Below, one piece after another: positions 16,761-25,808 of a DNA stretch of 39,627 bases (within the stretch, counting starts at the first letter, position 1; each line of letters starts with the position of its first letter). Below the pieces are notes generated by a model, which saw only the letters and a list, made by a program, of their open reading frames with translations, was not told the DNA's origin and ran no database searches. The stretch lies in assembly GCF_934307085.1 (NCBI RefSeq), contig NZ_CAKRCF010000031.1:1-39627 (forward strand), in the 5' to 3' direction. Source of the DNA: an uncultured Anaerobutyricum sp. (lineage in GTDB: Bacteria > Bacillota > Clostridia > Lachnospirales > Lachnospiraceae). The translations under genes and the position numbers were made by a program.

Positions 16761-17441
16761 TCAGGCTCCAATCGATACGCCCTTCATTAAATCTTTTAGC
16801 GGCTTTACAATGTTATCGAGAAATTCTGTACTCATTGGTTTTAATAGTTTATCAATCTTAATAAACATTGGGGAAGCTTCTTCATCAAGTTCTCCATCTG
16901 GTTTTACAAAACAAAAATGAAAATCTTCCTCACTCATCTCATCCGTAGAGAAAAAGACAACCTGTCCAACCGGATACTCTGCATATTCTTCATAATCATT
17001 ACTTCCATAGGCATCCGTAAATACCATAACTGCCTTGTTTCTTCCGGTTATCGGAAACTTTCTAAGAGAACTTCCGATTGCTTTATGAACCGACTCCTTT
17101 CCATCATTTCCGCCACCATAAAGCTTTGTTCCTTTTAACTTCTTTAAAAACAGAGAAATATCTGAGGTGAAACTGTAACGGCCTTCAAACAAAATCGTCT
17201 CTGTTTCCTCTCCACATTCTTCATTTCTTATTAATGTAAGCCCAATTTGAGGATACACTTCATATTTAGACAGACATTCTAAAAAATGTGCTGCTGCATA
17301 ATATACTGCTGGAAATACTGTGTACATAGATGCGGTCGCATCTACAACAAAATCCAGATATAATGTAAACGCCTGCTCTTTTTCTTTTTTTAAATTCTGC
17401 TGTAAATTTAGAGGAATTTCCGGATTCCAGTTTTTGTTCAT
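16761..17441 (-). CDS. vWA domain protein (TerY-like)
   Basis: A 226-residue single-domain von Willebrand factor A protein. The first MIDAS strand is FVVDATAS (D34-x-T-x-S38, a variant of DxSxS), the second site lies around YGGGNDGKESVHKA, and the third is VMVFTDAYGSND. The domain fills nearly the whole chain and there is no signal peptide, so it is cytoplasmic. vWA proteins of this size often act beside Ser/Thr kinases and PP2C phosphatases as metal-dependent binding modules, as in TerY-P or PpkA-type systems. The ATG at 17441 is preferred over the TTG at 17450, because AGGAG sits too close to the latter. It lies 40 nt after the kinase gene. Confidence 0.8.
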   Translation of the reverse strand: MNKNWNPEIPLNLQQNLKKEKEQAFTLYLDFVVDATASMYTVFPAVYYAAAHFLECLSKYEVYPQIGLTLIRNEECGEETETILFEGRYSFTSDISLFLKKLKGTKLYGGGNDGKESVHKAIGSSLRKFPITGRNKAVMVFTDAYGSNDYEEYAEYPVGQVVFFSTDEMSEEDFHFCFVKPDGELDEEASPMFIKIDKLLKPMSTEFLDNIVKPLKDLMKGVSIGA

Positions 17442-17481
17442 ATTACCCAAATCTCCTATTCGTTATATCTTTACTCTATGG

Positions 17482-18702
17482 TTATCTTTTTATCTGTAAA
17501 ATCTCAATATTCGTTCCCGCATAAGTAAACACATCTCCCTCACAGACTTCATTCTCTCTTTGCTGCTTTATAATATGGCAATCCTCATGCAGGACAATTA
17601 CCTTTATCTGATCATCCATGCGGTAAAAGGATAAAATATGCCCACTCATTCTTCCATTCTGGCTACGCTCCTGTTTTGTGCCAAATTCAATAGGAATAAA
17701 GCGATAATTCTTTATATATGGACTGTATTTCACATCACCTATCCTGTAAGAAAAACGAATCATTTTTTCTTCAAAAGGCTGTACTAAAAGTTCTGGAAGC
17801 TCCGGCATTTTTCTTACGGACATTAGATATTCCTGCATATCTTTAATAACTTCCTTAACACTCGTATATCTTTCCTCCTCCCTGGCAATCATTTTAGCAA
17901 TAATCCGGCTCAATCGCTCATCAATACCAGGCATTTCCTTTAATTGATAGGCATAATCATCACCAATCATATAATTCTTGATTTCTTCATTCCCATAAAA
18001 ATGATGCTTGCCCGTATAAATAAAATATAATACAAGTCCGGCAGAATAAATATCCATTTCCGGGCGACAGATATAACTGTTCCAGTATTTCGGATCGGCA
18101 TATCCTGGAGTTCCTTTCTGCTCTCGCCGGAACATGACCGTAACATTAGAATCATGAAGATGTACCCAGTCAAAATCAATAATCTTAACAACAGAACCAT
18201 CTGCTGAAGCCAGAACGTTCTCCGGCTTTAAGTCCCTGTGCACAATGGGATCCTGTCTGTACATAGACATATAATGGTCAATTCCAAGCAAAAATTTCAT
18301 GGCAATGCGATTTCGCACCTTCATCTTTTCATTCCAACTGTCTCCTGCGATTCCCTTACCACGCATTAATTCAGATAAATCACTTTCTTCAATATATTCA
18401 ACTAAAGTAATAAATCTCTTATTTTTTTCATCCAGCATTCCTCCGTAAATTCGAATAACATAAGGAGAATATAACTGCACTTTACTTTCTTTTTCTACAT
18501 AAACCTGCTCCAGATCATTACAAAATAATACCTTCACAAAGTACTTTTTCTCTGTGCGTATATCTTCTGCAAGCATTGCCTGTTTGCCTCCGGTGCGGTG
18601 ATATTCTTTTAACATTTTTAAAGAGACGACCATATTTTCTCCAGAGCTTTCTCTGTCACGAATCCATGTAAAAACTTCGCCCTCTTCAAAATAACAATTC
18701 AT
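17482..18702 (-). CDS. Eukaryotic-like Ser/Thr protein kinase with unusual DFD motif
   Basis: A 406-residue soluble kinase. Catalytic features are K57 in KYFVKVL, HRDLKPEN with D157 and N162, and the Mg-binding D176 in IIDFDWV, where DFG is replaced by DFD. GTPGYADP is the activation-loop end and DIYSAGLVLYFIYTGK the helix F region. There is no membrane segment or PASTA repeats, so this is not a PrkC/PknB-type wall sensor. Residues 300-406 form a beta-rich tail that ends EGDVFTYAGTNIEILQIKR and could be an FHA-like fold; I rate that as a guess. The start codon lies 1 nt after the PP2C stop, a kinase-phosphatase pairing typical of such operons. Confidence 0.85.
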   Translation of the reverse strand: MNCYFEEGEVFTWIRDRESSGENMVVSLKMLKEYHRTGGKQAMLAEDIRTEKKYFVKVLFCNDLEQVYVEKESKVQLYSPYVIRIYGGMLDEKNKRFITLVEYIEESDLSELMRGKGIAGDSWNEKMKVRNRIAMKFLLGIDHYMSMYRQDPIVHRDLKPENVLASADGSVVKIIDFDWVHLHDSNVTVMFRREQKGTPGYADPKYWNSYICRPEMDIYSAGLVLYFIYTGKHHFYGNEEIKNYMIGDDYAYQLKEMPGIDERLSRIIAKMIAREEERYTSVKEVIKDMQEYLMSVRKMPELPELLVQPFEEKMIRFSYRIGDVKYSPYIKNYRFIPIEFGTKQERSQNGRMSGHILSFYRMDDQIKVIVLHEDCHIIKQQRENEVCEGDVFTYAGTNIEILQIKR

Positions 18703-18703
18703 A

Positions 18704-19630
18704 TTACCGTCCTCCTATAAAACGGTTCTTAAGAAGTTTTTCTTTTAATGAAAGTGGCTTCCTCGTTTCTGAAAGCTTTGTATAACAGCAGCTTTCTTCC
18801 TTCTTTACTGTCTGTTTCGGCGCAGCCTTTGGAAACTTTACCTCGCTTTCCCTCTTCTTATCTTCTCTATCTTTCATAAGATAGAAAACCGCTGTCTGGT
18901 TATCTTCTTCTCCTGCTTCTCTTGCCTTCTCAAAAATCTGTCTGATAATCTTTTGCGGACGTTCACAAGCTGTAATTGTCTCAGCGATTTCTACTGTTGT
19001 AAGATCACCAAAAGCTCCATCAGAACCTGCTAAAACCCCATCAATATCTCTGGCGGAAAGTACGGTACAAAATGGCTTACATTCTGCTCTTTTACCAAGA
19101 TAATCAAGTAAACGGTTTTTATTTTGATAATACAGAACCGATCTTACTGAAGTCTTTCCTTCCTGTACCATCTTTTCTGCTACATTTTGTATTTCACTGA
19201 TCAGACGAATCTGTCCATCCTTTAGTGCATACACAGGACTATCTCCACAGTTAGAAACAATCACTGTGTCCCAGAAATGAATCACAGCCGATAAGGTTGT
19301 ACCACCTTTTATTCCTGCATCCAATCCCTTTTTATAGAGAACCTGATTTAACTTTCCATATATTTCTTCTGAAAATCTCTGTAAAATTTCAATTTGCCTG
19401 TCCAATGGATTGCCACGGAATCCTTCGCTCATCAATGTTGCGATCAGTTCCTGATACCACATATTTACTGCTGCCTCTGAATAGTATTTGCCACCGGATA
19501 GTCCCCCCATTCCATCCGCTACTACCATTGCTTTTACTGCTGCCTCAGCATTCATGCGAATCTCCATCTGACAATAACTGTCTTCGTTGGATGAACGCCG
19601 GTTTATTTCACTTGCAAAAAAGAAAGCCAC
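18704..19630 (-). CDS. PP2C-family Ser/Thr protein phosphatase
   Basis: A 308-residue protein with the PPM metal-binding motifs: RRSSNEDSY (15-17 NED), VADGMGG (D39), GGTTLSAV, SNCGDSPVY, AGSDGAFGDL and EEDNQTAVF. The last 50 residues are basic and disordered-looking (KFPKAAPKQTVKKEE). It should dephosphorylate targets of the neighbouring kinase. The start is GTG at 19630, with GGAGG at good spacing; the true first residue is therefore formyl-Met. It heads a five-gene unit (PP2C, kinase, vWA, pseudokinase-like, barrel) whose genes are nearly contiguous. The upstream gap of 86 nt is shared with the divergent kinase-like gene. Confidence 0.9.
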   Translation of the reverse strand: MAFFFASEINRRSSNEDSYCQMEIRMNAEAAVKAMVVADGMGGLSGGKYYSEAAVNMWYQELIATLMSEGFRGNPLDRQIEILQRFSEEIYGKLNQVLYKKGLDAGIKGGTTLSAVIHFWDTVIVSNCGDSPVYALKDGQIRLISEIQNVAEKMVQEGKTSVRSVLYYQNKNRLLDYLGKRAECKPFCTVLSARDIDGVLAGSDGAFGDLTTVEIAETITACERPQKIIRQIFEKAREAGEEDNQTAVFYLMKDREDKKRESEVKFPKAAPKQTVKKEESCCYTKLSETRKPLSLKEKLLKNRFIGGR

Positions 19631-19652
19631 CGTACTTCCTCCCTTCTCTCAT

Positions 19653-19681
19653 TTGAAAATTTCTTTTCTTTATGATACACT
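19653..19681 (+). promoter_or_regulatory. Promoter of the plus-strand kinase-like gene
   Basis: TTGAAA (19653-19658) and TACACT (19676-19681) are 17 nt apart, 35 nt upstream of the ATG at 19717. A weaker TATCAT may serve the divergent PP2C unit in the same gap. Confidence 0.5.
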
Positions 19682-19716
19682 GATTCACATAAAAAATCTA
19701 CCAGAGGAGGTTTTCC

Positions 19717-20445
19717 ATGTTTCCGGAATCATTTTCCGCTTTTATATTTTACCAGAAGAAAAAAGACACTATAATATATAAAGCAACCGATACATCTCAT
19801 CAATATATTTTAAAATGCATTGAAAATGCAAATCCTGTTATCGAACAGGCTCTCCTTGATGAATATAACGGTTTAAGCCCTCTATCTCACCCAGCACTTC
19901 CACACTATTATGGAATTAAGAACAATTTTTATATTCCAGATACATCTAAGCCTGTTCTTGCTCTGTGCATGGAATACTGTGATGGAATCCTTCTTCCAGA
20001 GCTTGCCGCTAGTCTGTCTCTTAATGAGATTCTTTCTATTGTGCTTGCCACCGGTGAAGTTCTTTCCTATCTTCTTGAAAATGGAATTCTTTATACTGAC
20101 CTTCATCCATCTAATCTTCTTATAAAGAACATTAATACAACGCTTCAGATTACTTTGCTTGACTTTACATACTGCTACTACTTTTTAAATAACCCAAATC
20201 CATCGTATAGTCTGCGTTTTTCTTATAATTTATCCCCTGATCTTAAAGGTCAGCAGCTCTTGATTCAGGAACTTTGTTTCTTTTTTCATGCACTTCTTGA
20301 ATTAAAAGAAGAAGCAGCGACTGCGTCAATAACTAAAACACCTCTTCCATTTTCTGTATATATGCTTCTGGAAACAGGCAATCATCCTGCGGAAACTCTT
20401 TCTCTTCAGGAATTTTTAATTATGATCAAAGAGTGTATCGTATAA
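19717..20445 (+). CDS. Minimal protein kinase-like protein on the opposite strand
   Basis: A 242-residue protein with a compact kinase fold. K33 in YILKCIEN is the beta-3 lysine, YTDLHPSNLL supplies D128 and N133, and LLDFTYCYYF supplies D149 with DFT in place of DFG. The glycine loop is not obvious and the C-lobe is short. Since the four key catalytic residues remain, activity is possible but atypical; a small-molecule kinase or a sensor is also possible. GAGGAGG precedes the ATG. It is divergent from the PP2C gene and convergent with the PBP gene, whose 3' end it overlaps by 30 nt. Its position interrupts the minus-strand cluster without breaking its theme. Confidence 0.75.
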   Translation: MFPESFSAFIFYQKKKDTIIYKATDTSHQYILKCIENANPVIEQALLDEYNGLSPLSHPALPHYYGIKNNFYIPDTSKPVLALCMEYCDGILLPELAASLSLNEILSIVLATGEVLSYLLENGILYTDLHPSNLLIKNINTTLQITLLDFTYCYYFLNNPNPSYSLRFSYNLSPDLKGQQLLIQELCFFFHALLELKEEAATASITKTPLPFSVYMLLETGNHPAETLSLQEFLIMIKECIV

Positions 20446-21804
20446 GTCTTCTACAACCGGTGCAAGTGTCTTTCCAATTTCGGTTGTTTTTAGTCTATTT
20501 GCCACGATAATATACTGCGGATCATCTGCTGGAGCAAAGGTGACAAGCCATGCATTATTGGTGCCGTCTCCTCGCTCTGCTGTTCCTGTTTTCGCTGCAA
20601 TCGCATATTCCTGATCTCCCACTCTTGAAAGCCCATATGATTCGGCAGCTTCTTTCATGGCTTCTTTTATCTCCTGTGCAATATCTGCATCCATTGTTTC
20701 AACTAACTTTTCGGTCTTTCCCTCCTGTGTTGTCTTACCCTTACCATTCACTACGGATTTAAAAAGATATGGCTTTAACATTAATCCATCATTAGCAATA
20801 CTTTGTGTAATCATTGCCATCTGCAATGGTGTGACAAGAGTTTCCCCCTGTCCAAATGCTGTTGTCGCCACAATATTATCTTCATATTCTTTCAAATCAA
20901 AATTTGAACGAATCGTTGCAAAATCAAGAGAAATCGGTTCTCCAAGAAGAAAACTTCTTCCTGTTTTATAAAGGCGAAGTCCTCCAAGCTTCAATGCTCT
21001 GTCCATAAAGTAAACATTTGAAGACTTTACAAATCCCTCTCTGTAAGAAATACTCCCATATGCCTTTCCTCCGTAGTTTCGTATAGTCTGTCCATTCACT
21101 TTCAGAGAACCCGTATCTTCTACAATTTCTCCTTCAATTCCAGCTTCGATAATTTCCTTTGAAGTAATTAATTTAAACACTGACCCTGGAGCAACCGGAT
21201 TCTGATAGGCATTTGATAAAAATACTCCCTCTTTCTGATTCATCTCTTTCCATTTTTCTGCATCATCTACCTCAGATACATTAAAGGATGGAGAAGATGC
21301 CAATGCCAGAATTTCTCCTGTTTTTGCATCAAGAACTGCAACAGAACCATTATACTTTTCAATATCTTTATAGGCTCTCTCCTGAAGATCAGAATCTATA
21401 GTGAGAGTAACATCGGCTCCTTTCTTTTTTTTCTTGCCCGTTCCACAATCACTGTGTACAAGTGCCTCATTCATCGTTTTTTCCACGCCATATGTTCCAT
21501 AAATCTTTGACCAGTACCCAACCAGATTCGAAAATGCATATAGATGGGTATAGGTTCTCTTTCCGCCTGGCTTTTCTGAAAAAGCAATTGTATTCCCATT
21601 CCTGTCTAAAATAGACCCTCTTACATATTCCTTTTCATAAACCTTAGCCTTTGCTTCACTCTTCTTTTTGTCTGCTTCTTTTGATACGCCCGGCAGCAGC
21701 GCGGAAACTCTCACGAGAGAAATGACCATTAAGATGACGCAGATAAGCGTGGCACTTTGCAGTAACTGCGTTCTCCTTAAAAAATTTATCCTGTTCTTCT
21801 TCAT
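20416..21804 (-). CDS. Class B penicillin-binding protein (transpeptidase, PbpA/FtsI-like)
   Basis: A 462-residue peptidoglycan transpeptidase. An N-terminal membrane segment (about residues 14-37) precedes a short non-catalytic domain containing VRGSILDRNG. The active-site motifs are SxxK at S208-VF-K211, SxN at S261-S-N263 and KTG at 405-407. It lacks PASTA domains and is short, like actinobacterial PbpA, which also lies beside rodA and kinase genes. It should work with the SEDS protein encoded directly upstream. The first 49 codons overlap the rodA reading frame in another frame over 149 nt. The start ATG at 21804 is favoured because the membrane anchor begins there. Confidence 0.9.
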   Translation of the reverse strand: MKKNRINFLRRTQLLQSATLICVILMVISLVRVSALLPGVSKEADKKKSEAKAKVYEKEYVRGSILDRNGNTIAFSEKPGGKRTYTHLYAFSNLVGYWSKIYGTYGVEKTMNEALVHSDCGTGKKKKKGADVTLTIDSDLQERAYKDIEKYNGSVAVLDAKTGEILALASSPSFNVSEVDDAEKWKEMNQKEGVFLSNAYQNPVAPGSVFKLITSKEIIEAGIEGEIVEDTGSLKVNGQTIRNYGGKAYGSISYREGFVKSSNVYFMDRALKLGGLRLYKTGRSFLLGEPISLDFATIRSNFDLKEYEDNIVATTAFGQGETLVTPLQMAMITQSIANDGLMLKPYLFKSVVNGKGKTTQEGKTEKLVETMDADIAQEIKEAMKEAAESYGLSRVGDQEYAIAAKTGTAERGDGTNNAWLVTFAPADDPQYIIVANRLKTTEIGKTLAPVVEDLYDTLFDHN

Positions 21805-23224
21805 CTTCTACTGTTCCTTTCCATTTTACATTGCTTGATACAGCTACGATTATTGCCACAACCATAAAACTGATCATCAGCGAACTTCCTCCACTTGAAA
21901 TAAACGGCAATGTAATTCCGGTAAGAGGGCAAAGACCCGTGCTTCCTGCAATAATAATCAATGTCTGATCAAAAAGCATAAATACAAAACCGGCCCCTAC
22001 TGCCTTATGATATCTATCCTGTTTTCGCACAAAAAGCCGCACTCCTTCAAGCCACATCATAATAAATACGATAAACACAAGAAGGGCGAACACCATGCCA
22101 CAACGTTGAATCAAGGCCGGATATACAAGGTCACTGGTCTTAACCGGAAGATCTGTTACCGAAGAAGTTCCAAACCAGCCTCCAAGCACAATCGACTCTT
22201 TTGCCTTCAACAGCTGATACCCAAGTCCTAATGCATCTTTTTCTGGATGAAGCCAGTAAATAAAACGATTAGCAATCTTGTTATAATTTGAAAGGAATAT
22301 CTGTGCAAGCTTATTCGTTCCTAAGAAAAAGCCTGCCGCCTTCCACTTTGTAAGCTGCATCCCCATAAAAGCCAGTACTGTACCTCCTACTGCCATGACT
22401 GCCACTGTCCCTGCAAAAATTTTGAGGTCAGGAATAAACAAAAATATAAATGTTAAAAACAGCATAAGAAGTAAAAGCATCGTTCCAAATTCACTCTGTA
22501 AGGCTAAAAATAATACTTCAATACCTGTTACAATATAAAATGCCCATATATTACTCTTATCTGGATTCTCTTTTGTTCCAAGAAGGCCTGCTGCAATAAA
22601 GACATAGAAAAACTTAATGATCTCTGTCGGCTGCAGTGAAATACTACCTACTGTAATCCAGTTTCTTACATTACCAACACTTTTGGCAAGAACAAGAGTC
22701 ACTATAAACAATATCAAAGAAAACCAGAAAAACAACTTGCACATCTTTATCGTAGATAAATGAAAACGATTTAGACATCGAAGTCTGGCAATTTCTCTGC
22801 TTTTTAAATAAATAAATGCGGCTAGAAATGCCATAGTAAATCCTAAAATATACTGAAACTGCAAGCCTGCTGTTGCACTGTGTGTCTCATAATACTGTGG
22901 ATTTTTTAATACTTGTTCTTCTTTAAAAATACATTGGAGCATCGTTCCCACTGTAAGAAGCAATAACATATAAATAATAATCTTTTTATTTCCATGGATG
23001 AGAGAAGTAAAAAACCAGGATAACAACGTAATCCCAACCAGAATTCCTATCATGTCCATATAAATCTTTCCTGCTCCCTTTGACTGTACAAAGATAAATG
23101 CGGCTATCTGCATCAAAAGGATTGCAAGAACTGGACTGTTTTTAAAGGAATAGAAAGCTCTCTGTATCTCCCATGTCACTCTCTCGAAGGAAATATCCTT
23201 CATTCCAGTATCATGTCTACTCAT
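21656..23224 (-). CDS. SEDS peptidoglycan glycosyltransferase, RodA/FtsW/SpoVE family
   Basis: A multi-pass membrane protein of about 522 residues that polymerises lipid II. Ten or so hydrophobic helices are visible. SEDS signatures include the segment VGNVRNWITVGSISLQPTEI near the family's conserved R-W-I...QPSE region, and PFISSGGSSLMISF near the C-terminus. An extra hydrophilic tail of about 60 residues follows the last helix; most of it is encoded out of frame over the start of the PBP gene, which is unusual. The ATG at 23224 is chosen for its GGAGGG site, although the frame stays open to 23272. It overlaps the FHA gene end by 8 nt, so translation is probably coupled. The FHA protein may recruit or regulate this SEDS-PBP pair. 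Confidence 0.9.
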   Translation of the reverse strand: MSRHDTGMKDISFERVTWEIQRAFYSFKNSPVLAILLMQIAAFIFVQSKGAGKIYMDMIGILVGITLLSWFFTSLIHGNKKIIIYMLLLLTVGTMLQCIFKEEQVLKNPQYYETHSATAGLQFQYILGFTMAFLAAFIYLKSREIARLRCLNRFHLSTIKMCKLFFWFSLILFIVTLVLAKSVGNVRNWITVGSISLQPTEIIKFFYVFIAAGLLGTKENPDKSNIWAFYIVTGIEVLFLALQSEFGTMLLLLMLFLTFIFLFIPDLKIFAGTVAVMAVGGTVLAFMGMQLTKWKAAGFFLGTNKLAQIFLSNYNKIANRFIYWLHPEKDALGLGYQLLKAKESIVLGGWFGTSSVTDLPVKTSDLVYPALIQRCGMVFALLVFIVFIMMWLEGVRLFVRKQDRYHKAVGAGFVFMLFDQTLIIIAGSTGLCPLTGITLPFISSGGSSLMISFMVVAIIVAVSSNVKWKGTVEDEEEQDKFFKENAVTAKCHAYLRHLNGHFSRESFRAAAGRIKRSRQKEE

Positions 23225-24104
23225 AACTTCCCTCCACATTCTTATAAAGTCTTGTAGACTGGCTTCTTCCACCTTCTACTGCAATCTGAAATTCTTCATT
23301 TCCAATATAAATTCTTAATCCATCTGACAACGGAACCTGTGCTGTCACCATTCCATTCACAAAAATCTTATTCATTGTTCCCACATCTTCTAAAATATAA
23401 CGTCCGTCTCTTTCTACGATGCGGCAATGATTTCTTGCAACACACAAATCATCTAAAACTAAATCATTATTGCTGCTTCTTCCAATTGTAAAAGGAATCT
23501 GACTGACACGATATCTTGCCATAACCCTGTGATTGGCATCCAGCCTCATAAGGGTAATCCCCGTTGTCTCTTTCTTCTTTATCGGAACAATTTTATTATT
23601 TTCCGGTGCGTAATCAGACATTTCTGACTGTTCCGGTCGTATCCGCTCCCTGTGCTTCTTCTCTTTTTCCTCGTAATCATACAACCAATCTGCATTCACA
23701 CGAAGACTTTCCCCATCATATCCCGGCTGATCATCCCAGCTATCCTGACGTGCCGACTGTCTGTCATCTTTCCATTCTTCCTGATATTCCTGATTCTGAT
23801 CCTCTTCATAGAATTCCTCAAATTCTTCCGGCTCTGACGGATATTCTTCTTCCGGCTCTGCTGAAATATCCATGCTTCTTTGCTTCTTTTGTAACTTTCG
23901 ATATTCTTTTTTCTTCTGCGTTTCCAGCTTTTTCTCTTCTTTCTTCTGACGTATTTCCTCCTTCTTTTCCTGTCTTAACGCCCACTCATCTACAAAGTTC
24001 TCTCCCTCTTCCGAAGCTTTTTTTAGATTTTTATTCGAGCGGAATAAAACAAGTACAATAAATGCAATTAAAATCACTACTCCAATCTGAGAAATAATAG
24101 ACAT
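23217..24104 (-). CDS. Membrane-anchored FHA domain protein
   Basis: A 295-residue protein with an N-terminal membrane helix (residues 5-21). A long charged, probably disordered linker follows, rich in KKE and acidic EE/DD runs (30-170). A C-terminal FHA domain (about 180-285) shows FTIGRSSNNDLVLDD, NHCRIVERDGRY and a final FVNG turn. The phosphopeptide-contact serine of the usual SRxH motif reads A in VARNHC, so binding may be altered. FHA domains recognise phosphothreonine. The linker or the neighbouring kinases could supply the ligand. It starts the FHA-rodA-pbp unit, with GGAG before the ATG. Confidence 0.9.
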   Translation of the reverse strand: MSIISQIGVVILIAFIVLVLFRSNKNLKKASEEGENFVDEWALRQEKKEEIRQKKEEKKLETQKKKEYRKLQKKQRSMDISAEPEEEYPSEPEEFEEFYEEDQNQEYQEEWKDDRQSARQDSWDDQPGYDGESLRVNADWLYDYEEKEKKHRERIRPEQSEMSDYAPENNKIVPIKKKETTGITLMRLDANHRVMARYRVSQIPFTIGRSSNNDLVLDDLCVARNHCRIVERDGRYILEDVGTMNKIFVNGMVTAQVPLSDGLRIYIGNEEFQIAVEGGRSQSTRLYKNVEGSYE

Positions 24105-24132
24105 AAATATAGCTCCTGCCTTTCGTTATTTT

Positions 24133-24150
24133 AAAAAACGCTGCTGCGTT
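24133..24150 (-). terminator. Weak terminator before the FHA unit
   Basis: On the minus strand AACGC and GCGTT form a 5-bp stem with a 4-nt loop, followed by a T-run. It lies in the 116-nt gap between the HTH gene and the FHA gene and may only partly end transcription. Confidence 0.35.
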
Positions 24151-24220
24151 CCTACCAATCACTTTCAACAGGAGCATACCATAAATAGTATCTTTATTCA
24201 AATATTTGCTTTCTGAACTT

Positions 24221-25792
24221 TTACTGATATTGCCTTATTTTTGCCACCGCTTCTGTCACAGAGGCCAGATCCCAATCCCAGCTATTTTCTTCTCCGCCGA
24301 GTACCGCATCAAATATCTGTGAAAGCTCCTGTGCATACAATGTATTTTTCTCAAACTCCTTGCGAAGTTCATCCACATTCTGCTCCTCATTCTCCTTCTG
24401 ATAGCACTTACCAGTCCATACAGAATACAGTACTGCTGCATAAAAATAAACATCATTTCTAAGAAAATCTTTCGTGAATCTGCTCGGTCTTCTTACATAA
24501 CAGTAATCTGAGAACTTCTCCATATCCAGAGCGTCCGGTACATAATTCTTTTCAATAGAAAGGGCAGGAATTTCCTGTACTTCAATGTTCTTCCAGTCAG
24601 AGATCCCCTCCTTCATGTACTCTGCTGCACTTTTCTTAAAAGAAACATTCTTTTTATTACGATTCATATCATCAAAAAGTAGTTTATCAACCATCGCAAA
24701 ACGGCAGTATCCGTTCTTTTCATAGCCAAACTCTCTGTTTTTTTCATTTTGCAGAAGCTGCTTTCCAATACAGAAAGAAAACCACCATTTCTGTGCAACT
24801 GGAAGCTCATATACAGAATTATATTTACGACATAAATCTTCCTCTATCTCATAGCCCTTCTGACGAAGTCTCTCTGCCGCCGACTCAATCATAATCCAGA
24901 TTTCCTGACTATTTGCTACCGAGTTAGACTTATATTTGGCAATCATTTCGATAATTACTTCCGCAGGAGTAATTCCAAGAGGTTCCATCTGTGCTTTTGC
25001 AAGAAGCTTTTCAATAGATTCATACGTTGGCTGTAATGCAATGCAAAAACGAAGAAGCCACTCTCTTGTCACAACTGCCTTCCCTGCTCTTATCTTTGAA
25101 AACTGTGCCTCACAATGGAGACACCCAATATCTCTTAAAAACCATGCTGCCTTATCATAATATCCGTATTCTTCTTCAATTACTTCTTCTAAACACTGTC
25201 CAAACTTTCGCGCGCCATCACGAAATTCATCCCGGTATAGACGAATCAGATTAAAAAACTCTTCTAATGTTTTAGCCTCAGACAGCATTACCCATAAATC
25301 CATTGTTGCAAGACTTCTACTGTTCTGCTCCGTATTCTCTTCTAATATTTGCTCTATCTTCTCTCTGACTTCTTCAAAAGCATCAATGGAAAAAAGTCCA
25401 TTAATCAAAGCAATCCACAAAGCATCATCAATATTCTTACAATACAATCCATATCCCATATACGTTTCAAGAAGAATGTGATTGATTTCTTCTAGTCCCA
25501 TCTCAAACGCCATGCCAAGTGTAACATAAATATCTCTTGAAGATGGCATAGAACCACGGAGCCATGCACCTATCGCCTGTCTTGTTACGGGTACATAAGT
25601 AACCGCTCCTTCCTTCTTTTTCTCTACCCTGTGAAATACTTTTTTCGCCAGTGAAGTATTACTGTAATCAAATATATCCATCTTCTCTTCCAAAAATCTC
25701 GAAAATGGAATCTTATTTTTCTGCCCTTCTGCTAAACGTTCTTCTATTGCATTCATAAAAGATTCTATTGTATCATCCGCTAATTTTTCCAT
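24221..25792 (-). CDS. Helix-turn-helix protein with kinase C-lobe-like C-terminus
   Basis: The 523-residue protein has two helix-turn-helix-like regions. The first is near residues 68-100 (VTRQAIGAWLRGSMPSSRD) and the second near 235-275 (FSKIRAGKAVVTREWLLRF). Both are followed by helical repeats. The C-terminal 120 residues, with RNDVYFYAAVLYSVWTGK and a later helical end LASVTEAVAKIRQ, match the helix F to helix I part of protein kinases without any catalytic loop. I infer a regulator that uses a pseudokinase lobe for docking. It lies 16 nt after the GAP1-like gene, with GAGGAAATT before the ATG, as last gene of the GTPase unit. No named family is recognised. Confidence 0.65.
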   Translation of the reverse strand: MEKLADDTIESFMNAIEERLAEGQKNKIPFSRFLEEKMDIFDYSNTSLAKKVFHRVEKKKEGAVTYVPVTRQAIGAWLRGSMPSSRDIYVTLGMAFEMGLEEINHILLETYMGYGLYCKNIDDALWIALINGLFSIDAFEEVREKIEQILEENTEQNSRSLATMDLWVMLSEAKTLEEFFNLIRLYRDEFRDGARKFGQCLEEVIEEEYGYYDKAAWFLRDIGCLHCEAQFSKIRAGKAVVTREWLLRFCIALQPTYESIEKLLAKAQMEPLGITPAEVIIEMIAKYKSNSVANSQEIWIMIESAAERLRQKGYEIEEDLCRKYNSVYELPVAQKWWFSFCIGKQLLQNEKNREFGYEKNGYCRFAMVDKLLFDDMNRNKKNVSFKKSAAEYMKEGISDWKNIEVQEIPALSIEKNYVPDALDMEKFSDYCYVRRPSRFTKDFLRNDVYFYAAVLYSVWTGKCYQKENEEQNVDELRKEFEKNTLYAQELSQIFDAVLGGEENSWDWDLASVTEAVAKIRQYQ

Positions 25793-25808
25793 AATTTCCT
25801 CATTTTCT

